From: Mucilaginibacter aquariorum
GTDB taxonomy: Bacteria > Bacteroidota > Bacteroidia > Sphingobacteriales > Sphingobacteriaceae
Length of the DNA: 64,000 nt
Direction of reading: 5' to 3'
Assembly: GCF_024498135.1 (NCBI RefSeq)
Contig: NZ_JANHOH010000012.1
Location: 61,297 to 125,296 of the forward strand
Notes under the pieces: model-generated
Told to the model about the DNA's origin: nothing
The model's input: the letters and a program-made list of their open reading frames with translations, nothing else
Databases searched by the model: none
Position numbers and translations under genes: made by a program
Shown here: positions 24,984 to 32,374 of the stretch, in pieces
Position numbering within the stretch: position 1 is the stretch's first letter
Layout of the letters: each line of letters starts with the position of its first letter

Positions 24984-25646
24984 TTACAGCTGTTTTATTT
25001 CGATGTTTTTAAACGCTACCACCGCACCATGAGATTGCAGGGCTATGCGGCCTTTTGGATAAGCCGCAAAACTTTTCCAGGTTTTAAACTTGCTGTTGTT
25101 TAGCATTTCGGTCCACTGTGGGCTGCCTATTTGCACGTCGACAGTTTCTTTGCCATTAAGCCAAAAAGTTAAGTGGCCTTTATCCTTGCGGATCTTAGCC
25201 GTGTTCCATTGGCCGGCCGGTTTTGCTGCATCTGCAGGAGCAGGTTTTAAATCATATAATGAGCCTGCCAGGTGGCTTGGCTTTTTATTGTCTTCGGCTT
25301 TTTGGTTATCTAATACCTGCATTTCTATACCCGATAAATAGGTAGCACCCAAAGTTGGGTCTTCGTGCACTCCGAAAATGATACCGCTATTACCGCCTTC
25401 GGCAATTTTCCAGTCTATCGAAAGCTCATAGTTCTCATATTCGCCATCAGTTACAAGGTCTGCTGAGTTTGGTGCTTTAGGATCGAACTGTAAAGCGCCG
25501 TCAACTACGCTCCATGGGCCTGCGTCTTTTTGTAGATAAGCATGCCAGCCGGCAGTGGTTTTACCATCAAAAAGGCTTTTAGTTTGGGCAAATGATGAGT
25601 ATTGTAATGCTGCAACAGCTAATGCACTTAAGATTAGTTTTTTCAT
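24984..25646 (-). CDS. Exported DUF1080 protein, probable 3-keto-glycoside hydrolase
   Basis: A 220-residue protein with a Sec signal (about 20 residues ending SFAQ). The DUF1080 (3-keto-disaccharide hydrolase, concanavalin-like) domain shows SLFDGKTTAGWH at the N-terminus, NYELSIDWKIAEGGNSGIIFGVHED in the middle, and GRIALQSHGAVVAFKNIEIKQL at the end. Members cleave glycosides after C3 oxidation. The gene ends 45 bp before the GMC dehydrogenase gene on the same strand, consistent with one operon for oxidation followed by hydrolysis. Confidence 0.9.
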   Translation of the reverse strand: MKKLILSALAVAALQYSSFAQTKSLFDGKTTAGWHAYLQKDAGPWSVVDGALQFDPKAPNSADLVTDGEYENYELSIDWKIAEGGNSGIIFGVHEDPTLGATYLSGIEMQVLDNQKAEDNKKPSHLAGSLYDLKPAPADAAKPAGQWNTAKIRKDKGHLTFWLNGKETVDVQIGSPQWTEMLNNSKFKTWKSFAAYPKGRIALQSHGAVVAFKNIEIKQL

Positions 25647-25790
25647 TTTGGTTATCAGATTTAGCAGCGCGGTAAACGCATACTTATTTAATATTAGAAA
25701 GGCTAAATGTAGTATTTATTTTAATTGATGCTATAATAACGCAAAGTATCAATCAAAATTTTTACAGAATAGATTAAGAAACAAATACTT

Positions 25791-26783
25791 CTAATTTTTA
25801 TGGAATAAGAATGTGAGCCCCGAAGCGATACCAAATTGCACATAGGCGTAGCTATCCTCAAAATAGATGTTGTAATCGTCCTGCCCGCGATACCCGCCGC
25901 CTACTATAAACGATACATTTTGCATAAAAGGGAATTGATAATAGTATTTAAGACTGGCGTTAAGGCGTTTTTTTAAGTTAGATGCCTTATAGCCACTGTA
26001 TTTATCGGCAATGTAGGTGAAATCGAACTGGATACGCTGCCAGTTTTTATAGGATGATTTGGCAGGATCAATATCATCCGCGTACTTTTTGGCAATGTTG
26101 TAAATATAGCCGCCATTAACGCGTACAAAACCATAATTACCGGGAAGGCCAAGGGCGGCGTCTTTACCAAACAAGCCCCTGTGCAGCTCAATGCCTATTG
26201 TGCTGTAATGGTTATCAATGGTGTTGGTTTTATCTATCCGTTTACCAATGGTATAGTTAAGCGAGTAAAAATCGGTACTGAATTTTCCGCTATCGCGATT
26301 AAAGCTGCCATCGGGCCGCAGGGTTGGTCCGCGGATACCGTTAGAATGATGTGTATAGGATAATTGCAGAAATTGCGGTTTGTAAGTGTCGCGGTTTATC
26401 CTGTAATATAAATTACCGCTGGGCATGTAACTGGGTGATTTTACCGGTTCGCCGTACTCGGATAACAGCCTTACTTTTATCCTTGCGGATACATCAAAAA
26501 AGAAACGCGATTTAGGCGTATTTAATAATACAAAGTGCGCGTTTATATCGCCCACCAGCTTTGTTTTTACAGGCTGAAAAAGCTCCTGCCCAAAAAAGGA
26601 GGGCTTTAAGTTTTGTACATAAATGTCGTTAAAACCGCGATTGACGATGCGTGTGGCTATTTTGCCGGTATCAATATTATTGTTTACCGTGGCTGTATCA
26701 ATAATAGCAGCACGGCTATAGCCCGATGTTAGAACAAGCAGGAATACGAGGGAGAACGATGTTTTAGTAAAAAGTTTAAACAT
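25791..26783 (-). CDS. Outer-membrane beta-barrel protein resembling phospholipase A (OmpLA/PldA)
   Basis: A 330-residue protein with a signal peptide (to about SRA) and alternating amphipathic strands with many Tyr/Phe, as in outer-membrane barrels. LSYTHHSNGIRGP at about 141-153 matches the HxSNG active-site motif of OmpLA (His145, Ser147). FNRDSG shortly after could supply the third, Asn, residue. The terminal strand is FGIASGLTFLFHKN. If correct, it hydrolyses outer-leaflet phospholipids on membrane stress. The assignment rests on the motif and barrel pattern. Confidence 0.6.
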   Translation of the reverse strand: MFKLFTKTSFSLVFLLVLTSGYSRAAIIDTATVNNNIDTGKIATRIVNRGFNDIYVQNLKPSFFGQELFQPVKTKLVGDINAHFVLLNTPKSRFFFDVSARIKVRLLSEYGEPVKSPSYMPSGNLYYRINRDTYKPQFLQLSYTHHSNGIRGPTLRPDGSFNRDSGKFSTDFYSLNYTIGKRIDKTNTIDNHYSTIGIELHRGLFGKDAALGLPGNYGFVRVNGGYIYNIAKKYADDIDPAKSSYKNWQRIQFDFTYIADKYSGYKASNLKKRLNASLKYYYQFPFMQNVSFIVGGGYRGQDDYNIYFEDSYAYVQFGIASGLTFLFHKN

Positions 26784-26954
26784 ATAAACTAACAGAAACC
26801 TTATTAATGATTTAGTTTGAAAATAGTTTTCTTAAATAGAAATTTAAGCGTGTTTGCTACGGCTTCAAAATTACAGGATACTTCATCATTATAAAGTAAA
26901 CATGTTAAAAACCACAAAATTTCTTAACTTGCATGCTCATCTTTAATAACATAA

Positions 26955-28199
26955 GTGACTTTTCAGGATTTCAATTTTAACGAACAACTTTTAGAAGGCG
27001 TTTTAAGCATGGGGTACACTACTCCAACACCCATACAGGCAATGGCCATCCCGGCTATATTGAATGGAGACGACCTTATAGCCTGCGCACAAACAGGCAC
27101 TGGCAAAACAGCATCATACTTGCTGCCGGTTCTAAATTATATATGCAATACGCATAAACATCATACTACTGCGCTGATACTGGCCCCAACACGCGAGCTT
27201 GCACAACAGATAGACCAACAGGTAGAAGGCCTGGCATATTTTACGGGCGTAAGTTCGCAGGCTGTTTTTGGCGGTGGCGATGGCATGGCCTATGAGCAGC
27301 AGCGCCGCGGTATTCAAAACAACGTAAACATCATTATAGCAACCCCGGGCAGGCTTATAGCCCACCTTACATCGGGTGTGTTAAAGTTTAATGATATTAC
27401 CCATTTGGTATTAGACGAGGCCGACCGCATGCTCGATATGGGTTTCTCTGACGATATTATGCGCATCATCGGTTATCTGCCAAAAAAACGCCAGACGCTT
27501 TTATTCTCGGCTACCATGCCGCCAAGGATCCGTACGCTGGCTAAGGCGATACTAACCGATCCGCAGCAGATAAACATCGCTATATCGCAACCCGCCGCCG
27601 GTATCGATCAGCAAATCTACCGATTGCACGACGGACAAAAAACACCTTTATTAAAGATGCTTTTAAAAGATGGCGGTTATTTAAGCTCTATCATATTCGC
27701 ATCCCGCAAGGAGATTGTAAAATCGCTTTATAAAGAATTAAAGTCGGCACATATTAGTGTGGCCGCTTTCCACTCCGATCTGCAACAGAACGAGCGCGAA
27801 GAGATCTTGCTGAAATTTAAAAACAAGCAGTTGCCGGTTATTATTGGTACTGATGCCTTATCGCGTGGTATTGATGTGGAGGGGATTGACCTGGTTGTGA
27901 ACTATGATGTACCCGGCGATCCCGAGGATTATGTACACCGTATTGGCCGTACCGCACGTGCCGCAAGCAAAGGCACCGCCATCACGTTTGTTAACAACCG
28001 CGACCTGAAACGTTTAAAGAGCATAGAGGACCTTATAGAAAAACCTATCGCCATTAAAGAATTGCCAGAAGTGCTACAAAGCATTGAAGCGCCCCCCAGA
28101 GAGGACCGCCCGCATGGTTCTGCATCTGGCCAGCGCAGAGATGGTAAACGCAACCCTAAGCGGTTTGGTAAAAACAAACCATCGCGCCCGGCAAATTAA
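26955..28199 (+). CDS. DEAD-box ATP-dependent RNA helicase
   Basis: A 414-residue protein with all helicase motifs: the Q motif (MGYTTPTPIQAMAIP), Walker A AQTGTGKT, PTRELAQQ, TPGRL, the DEAD box in LDEADRML, SATMPP, then domain 2 with ALSRGIDVEGIDLVVNYDVP and HRIGRTAR. The basic C-terminal tail (RRDGKRNPKRFGKNKPSR) fits RhlE-type helicases acting on rRNA or mRNA. The start must be the GTG at 26955: a TAA lies immediately before it, and the Q motif requires this N-terminus. Confidence 0.95.
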   Translation: MTFQDFNFNEQLLEGVLSMGYTTPTPIQAMAIPAILNGDDLIACAQTGTGKTASYLLPVLNYICNTHKHHTTALILAPTRELAQQIDQQVEGLAYFTGVSSQAVFGGGDGMAYEQQRRGIQNNVNIIIATPGRLIAHLTSGVLKFNDITHLVLDEADRMLDMGFSDDIMRIIGYLPKKRQTLLFSATMPPRIRTLAKAILTDPQQINIAISQPAAGIDQQIYRLHDGQKTPLLKMLLKDGGYLSSIIFASRKEIVKSLYKELKSAHISVAAFHSDLQQNEREEILLKFKNKQLPVIIGTDALSRGIDVEGIDLVVNYDVPGDPEDYVHRIGRTARAASKGTAITFVNNRDLKRLKSIEDLIEKPIAIKELPEVLQSIEAPPREDRPHGSASGQRRDGKRNPKRFGKNKPSRPAN

Positions 28200-28281
28200 A
28201 CCTTGTAATATTTATATGGTCTATTTGTTTTGTATAGTCAATGCGTTACATTTACACAAACCAAATTAAACTAACCAGATA

Positions 28282-29166
28282 ATGACATCAAGACGTTCTT
28301 TCCTGAAAAGCACCGCGGTGCTATCGGCAGGCCTTTTAATGGCGCCCGAATTATTTGCAGCACATAAAAAAAGATACATAGGCGTACAACTTTATACCGT
28401 GCGCGATGCAATGGCGAAAGACCCGGTTGCTACCCTCGCCAAGGTATCAAAAGTTGGCTTTAACTCTGTTGAAGGCGCTACCTACACCGGTACGCAAAAA
28501 TTTTACGGGATGGAACCTGCCGAGTTTAAAAAAGTACTGGGCGATAACGGCCTGATCATGCCAAGCGGTCACTTTATGCTGGGCGAAGGTATGCCTACCA
28601 CCAAAGGTACTATTGCAAACGAATGGCAAAAAGCTGTTGACGATGCCGCCGCGGTTGGCCTTAAATATATGGTTTGCGCATACCTGTTAGACAGTGAGCG
28701 TGGCACACTTGACCACTATAAAGAAACAGCCGATAAACTTAACAAAGCCGGCGAAATTGCCAAAAAAGCAGGTATACAACTTTGCTACCATAACCACGAT
28801 TTTGAATTTGCATCGCAAGATGGTAAATACCCGTACGATGTGCTGTTGAACAGTACCGAGGCCGATCTTGTAAAAATGGAAATGGACATTTACTGGATGT
28901 ACAGGGCCAAACAAGACCCTATCGCGATGTTCCAAAAACACCCGGGCCGTTTCCCATTATGGCACGTAAAGGATATGGATAACACCCCAAAACAAATGTT
29001 TACCGAAGTTGGTAATGGCGTTATCCCGTTCAAAAAGATATTTGCCCATGCTAAAACCGCAGGGTTAAAATACTTTTTCAACGAGCAGGATATTTGCCCC
29101 GGCGATCCGTTTGTAAGCATTACCAAGAGCTATAATTATATAAAAGCAAACAGGTTTCACGTGTAG
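28282..29166 (+). CDS. Tat-exported sugar isomerase/epimerase-like TIM barrel (AP_endonuc_2)
   Basis: A 294-residue protein with a twin-arginine-like signal (SRRSFLKSTA, hydrophobic to about LFAA). The xylose-isomerase-like TIM barrel begins IGVQLYTVRDAM. Likely metal ligands are in CYHNHDFEF, MEMDIYWM, WHVKDMD and FNEQD. Exported members with Tat signals are regular partners of Gfo/Idh/MocA, GMC and DUF1080 proteins in Bacteroidota and are linked to epimerisation or lyase steps on 3-keto sugars. It is monocistronic with a terminator 50 bp after its stop. Confidence 0.88.
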   Translation: MTSRRSFLKSTAVLSAGLLMAPELFAAHKKRYIGVQLYTVRDAMAKDPVATLAKVSKVGFNSVEGATYTGTQKFYGMEPAEFKKVLGDNGLIMPSGHFMLGEGMPTTKGTIANEWQKAVDDAAAVGLKYMVCAYLLDSERGTLDHYKETADKLNKAGEIAKKAGIQLCYHNHDFEFASQDGKYPYDVLLNSTEADLVKMEMDIYWMYRAKQDPIAMFQKHPGRFPLWHVKDMDNTPKQMFTEVGNGVIPFKKIFAHAKTAGLKYFFNEQDICPGDPFVSITKSYNYIKANRFHV

Positions 29167-29180
29167 TTGAGACACAGATG

Positions 29181-29210
29181 AGATACAAGAAATAAGAGTC
29201 AAGAATCAAG
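29181..29210. repeat. Imperfect TCAAGA tandem repeat
   Basis: AGATACAAGAAATAAGAGTC continues AAGAATCAAG; related to the tract at 17851-17883, again just after a gene. Confidence 0.45.
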
Positions 29211-29215
29211 ATTTG

Positions 29216-29253
29216 AGAAAGCCCGGTTGTGTTAGCAATCGGGCTTTCTTTAT
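29216..29253 (+). terminator. Rho-independent terminator
   Basis: AGAAAGCCCG and CGGGCTTTCT form a 10-bp stem extended by GTTG/CAAT, with a T-rich 3' side, after the isomerase gene. Confidence 0.8.
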
Positions 29254-29264
29254 TTGCCTCGCAT

Positions 29265-29385
29265 CCACCACCATGTCATTTCGAATGAGCGACAGCGAGG
29301 AGAAATCTTGTTCATTATGCAAAGTCCGCCATGTTATTTCGAACAGGATTTCTCCTCGTACCTCGTTCGAAATGACAGGTGGTGG
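29265..29385. repeat. CATTTCGAA-type palindrome, copy 4
   Basis: Outer arms CCACCACCATGTCATTTCGA (from 29265) and TTCGAAATGACAGGTGGTGG (29366-29385), with inner GAGGAGAAATC and GATTTCTCCTC. Confidence 0.85.
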
Positions 29386-29405
29386 TAATAAGACAAGCAA
29401 CGTCT

Positions 29406-29981
29406 CTACACCACCTTGATCCCATATTTAGTTAATAACCCTTCCAGCCCGGTCATGGAAAAAATGGCTTTCTTGAGTGTATTCAATTCCGGGTCAAGGA
29501 TGTAGTTATAGGCTGTTGTGAAATTTACTGAAGTAAGATCGGTGCGGTTAAATACGGTTTCAAGCAGGTTGCATTCATCAAAAGCAGAACCCGTTAAATT
29601 GGTTTGGCTAAAGCTAACTTCTTTCAGGGATGATCCTTTAAATTTTGTTTTCACCATCTTTTTACCGGCGAAAGAAGCATAATCTAATATGCAGTTATCA
29701 AAACCAACGCCGAACAAAAAATCCTCGCATTTGCTAAAGTTTACGGCCAAAAGTTTGCAGCCTTTAAATAACACATCGTTCATGGTTGACGCCTCAAAAT
29801 TAACCATGGACAGGTTGCATGCCTCAAAAGTACATTCCAAAAACTTGTTGCGGGTGAAGGTGCTGTTAGAAAAATCGCAGTTGCGAAAGGTGCAGCTTTG
29901 AAACTCCTTGTGGCGGGTAATGCTATCGGTAAATACTAATTTTTCGAAGGTTTTATCGTCGTAGGTGGGCTGGTCAAACAT
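29406..29981 (-). CDS. Pentapeptide-repeat protein
   Basis: About 191 residues from the ATG giving MFDQPTYDD (an upstream in-frame TTG at 30032 is less likely). Semi-regular A(D/N)LxF-type repeats run from about residue 28 to 165: CTFRNCDFSNSTF, CTFEACNLSMVNF, GCKLLAVNFSKCED, SLKEVSFSQTNLTGSAF. This is the square right-handed beta-helix of the pentapeptide-repeat family, some of which (Qnr, McbG) mimic DNA and protect gyrase. Length and layout resemble Qnr/McbG-like members, but the role here is unproven. Confidence 0.85.
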   Translation of the reverse strand: MFDQPTYDDKTFEKLVFTDSITRHKEFQSCTFRNCDFSNSTFTRNKFLECTFEACNLSMVNFEASTMNDVLFKGCKLLAVNFSKCEDFLFGVGFDNCILDYASFAGKKMVKTKFKGSSLKEVSFSQTNLTGSAFDECNLLETVFNRTDLTSVNFTTAYNYILDPELNTLKKAIFSMTGLEGLLTKYGIKVV

Positions 29982-30042
29982 GGGTGTAAAGGTAGGGTTT
30001 TGGAGAAAAAGCGAACATGAAAAAAGACCCAAAAGTTTCCAC

Positions 30043-30137
30043 CGTCATTGCGAGGTACGAAGCAATCTCTTTGAGCAAATCCTTCATGCAAGATGTATAA
30101 TTGTCCAAAAGAGATTGCTTCGTACCTCGCAATGACG
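30043..30137. repeat. CGTCATTGCGAGG palindrome, copy 1
   Basis: Perfect 29-bp arms at 30043-30071 and 30109-30137 (starting CGTCATTGCGAGGTACGAAG) with a 37-nt loop. The second copy is at 51479-51561. Confidence 0.9.
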
Positions 30138-30147
30138 CGTTGGCGTT

Positions 30148-30206
30148 TGTCAGTCTGAGCTTGTCGAAGACTTAGCAAACTGTGCTTCGACAGGCTCAGC
30201 ATGACA
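30148..30206. repeat. GAGCCTGTCGAA palindrome, copy 5
   Basis: GAGCTTGTCGAA and TTCGACAGGCTC arms bounded by TGTCA/TGACA. The loop differs from the 18-19 kb copies. Confidence 0.8.
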
Positions 30207-30208
30207 AG

Positions 30209-31072
30209 CTATAAAACCTCATTCACCTTCGTCACTACATCACCAATCAACTCAGTTGATTTGATGATCCGCTCATGCCCTGCGCCGTTATAGTTCTTTG
30301 TTTTTATGGATGGATGGGCCGACAGAAAATGTTCCAGGTATTTATGGGGTAGTACCATGTCCTGCTCGTCATAAGCCAGCCAATGGTTTAGCTGCGTGTT
30401 AAAGGTATACAGGTCATTCATGTCATAATAAGACGGAGATACGCCATACCGGGCGTTAAAATCCTGCATAAACCGCTCCTGTGCTTCCGGCGGAACGCCA
30501 ACGGCTGTCATGCTTTTCACAAAGTTTTCTTTCAGCAAAATAAAAGGGGTAATGCTGATGAGCAGGGAAGGAACAATATGCAATTCGGTTAAAGCCACCA
30601 CATTTGCCATGGCACCAAAAGAATGGCCGATAACGATATCCGGGGTTCCTGCTTCTGCTACAATTGCTTTGGCCGCATTTACAAACAATAGCAGGTTTGA
30701 TAGCTCTCCGCCCGAACTGCCGCATGCCGGGGCATCAAAGGCAACGATCTGCAAGTCGGTATTTTCTTTAAGGGCGGTTATCATTTCAGCAAAATCCAGC
30801 GCTTTTGATCCCCAGCCATGGGTAATTAAAACTTTGCGCTGGCCATTGCCCCATTTAAAACCGTTAATATTTAAGGTTTGATGTGTAAAGTAAGGGTCGT
30901 TTACTGTAACGCTGAATTGCTCTGCTTCGTTCAGTAGCTGTTCCTGCTGTAAGCGTAGCGGCATCTTTGGCGGGTAGCATATCAGCTGCCAAAGCATACT
31001 GTTCAGGTCATCGGGTTTATCTTCGGCAATTAGTGTTTTAACGTCTTGTATAATTTGCTTTAATTTTTTCAT
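30209..31072 (-). CDS. Cytosolic alpha/beta hydrolase
   Basis: A 287-residue protein without a signal peptide. An N-terminal helical region (about 1-70) precedes the alpha/beta hydrolase core. The oxyanion region is LITHGWGSKALDF, the nucleophile elbow is VIGHSFGAMAN, and the catalytic His is in NGAGHERIIKS. An Asp follows in WLAYDEQDMVLP. The triad is therefore complete. The substrate is unknown; the family covers esterases and peptidases. It is a single gene bordered by repeats downstream. Confidence 0.8.
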   Translation of the reverse strand: MKKLKQIIQDVKTLIAEDKPDDLNSMLWQLICYPPKMPLRLQQEQLLNEAEQFSVTVNDPYFTHQTLNINGFKWGNGQRKVLITHGWGSKALDFAEMITALKENTDLQIVAFDAPACGSSGGELSNLLLFVNAAKAIVAEAGTPDIVIGHSFGAMANVVALTELHIVPSLLISITPFILLKENFVKSMTAVGVPPEAQERFMQDFNARYGVSPSYYDMNDLYTFNTQLNHWLAYDEQDMVLPHKYLEHFLSAHPSIKTKNYNGAGHERIIKSTELIGDVVTKVNEVL

Positions 31073-31162
31073 GAGATGATGTGAGGCTAATCAAAGCTAT
31101 AAATAAATTGATGGCAGGCTGGGCTAAAATATCTATGTTTATCAAAAATCGCTTAAGCACAA

Positions 31163-32281
31163 ATGGGGACGATAAAGCTTTCACTATTGATATTACTGCT
31201 GCTTGTTTCCCTGTTAACCATATTTAAAGCGCCTGCCTACTATTTATGGCTGGCGGCTGTGGTGGTATCAGAATTTCCTTTAATATTTATTTGCCTTACA
31301 GGCGTATTGCTCATAACGGGCTTTTGGATCCAAAAGTACCAGCTGGCATCAGTTATTATCGGGGTATTAGCCATCGTTTTATTTGTATCGCCCATAATAA
31401 GAGCATATCTAATTTCAACTACCCTAAAGCAAAATTTTAAGGCGGCATTTGAGTCAAAAGATACTACACAAGACAAACCCTTTAGCTTTCTGAAGCTGTT
31501 TACAAGTTCAAATAAAACTAATGTTAGCTACCAAAGCCTTACTTACAGTGATGATTTAACACTTGATCTTTACCCTGCCCAACTAACCGGGAAAAGACCT
31601 TGTGTAATTGTTGTTCATGGCGGCTCGTGGAGCAGCGGGGACAGCAAGCAATTGCCCGAACTAAACAGCTATTTGGCTGCTAAGGGATATAATGTTGCCT
31701 CGATAAATTACCGGCTTGCACCAAAATACCAGGCGCCTTTAGCTTTGGAGGATGTAAAGCAGGCCTTCGCTTATCTGCGAAGGAACGCGGAGAAACTAAA
31801 TATCGACACTAATAATTTTGTATTGCTTGGCCGCTCGGCAGGGGCGCAGATAGCTTTATTGGCTGCCTATACCCAGCATCAGCAAGGCTTAAAAGGAGTG
31901 ATAGATTTTTATGGTCCTGCCGATATGGTTTGGGGGTACTCGGCACCGGCAAGTAAGCTGGTAATGAATTCGCGTGCGGTGATGGAACGTTATCTGGGCG
32001 GCACCTATAAAGCTGTTCCGGATAAGTACGCGGCAAGTTCGCCTATCGAGTTTGTGAATAAACAAACCCCACCTACCTTAATTATTCATGGCGATAATGA
32101 TGTGCTGGTATCACCTATACATAGCCGTAAGCTGGATGAAAAGTTGCAGCAAAACGGCGTCAAACATTTCTACCTTGATCTGCCCTGGGCAACACACGGG
32201 TTTGATTATAACATTAATGGCCCAGGTGGACAGTTATCTACTTGTGTGGTTGAGCGGTTCATTGATCTGATTTGTCAGTAG
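31163..32281 (+). CDS. Membrane-anchored esterase/lipase (HSL/BD-FAE-like alpha/beta hydrolase)
   Basis: A 372-residue protein with three or four N-terminal membrane helices (within about 1-95) followed by an esterase domain. VIVVHGGSWSSGD is the HGG oxyanion motif, LLGRSAGAQIALL holds the nucleophile Ser, IHGDNDVLV the Asp, and ATHGFDYN the His. NYRLAPKYQAPLALEDVKQAF is typical of the hormone-sensitive-lipase group. It likely removes acyl groups from sugars or lipids at the membrane. It stands alone between a divergent hydrolase and the sensor kinase. Confidence 0.87.
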   Translation: MGTIKLSLLILLLLVSLLTIFKAPAYYLWLAAVVVSEFPLIFICLTGVLLITGFWIQKYQLASVIIGVLAIVLFVSPIIRAYLISTTLKQNFKAAFESKDTTQDKPFSFLKLFTSSNKTNVSYQSLTYSDDLTLDLYPAQLTGKRPCVIVVHGGSWSSGDSKQLPELNSYLAAKGYNVASINYRLAPKYQAPLALEDVKQAFAYLRRNAEKLNIDTNNFVLLGRSAGAQIALLAAYTQHQQGLKGVIDFYGPADMVWGYSAPASKLVMNSRAVMERYLGGTYKAVPDKYAASSPIEFVNKQTPPTLIIHGDNDVLVSPIHSRKLDEKLQQNGVKHFYLDLPWATHGFDYNINGPGGQLSTCVVERFIDLICQ

Positions 32282-32374
32282 GTAAAATTAATTTATTGTT
32301 TATTTTTTTCTTATTATTTAAACTTTAAATGCTGCCATTCGTTAAATTTACAGTTGCATGATACTTCCTGGCCA

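Noticed and set aside
29982..30032. N-terminal extension of the pentapeptide-repeat protein
   Set aside because: It depends on a TTG and adds a hydrophobic stretch not seen in the family; the ATG at 29981 is preferred.
30043..30137. Transposon inverted repeats flanking a cargo
   Set aside because: Only 37 bp lie between the arms and no transposase or target duplication is evident; treated as a palindromic repeat.
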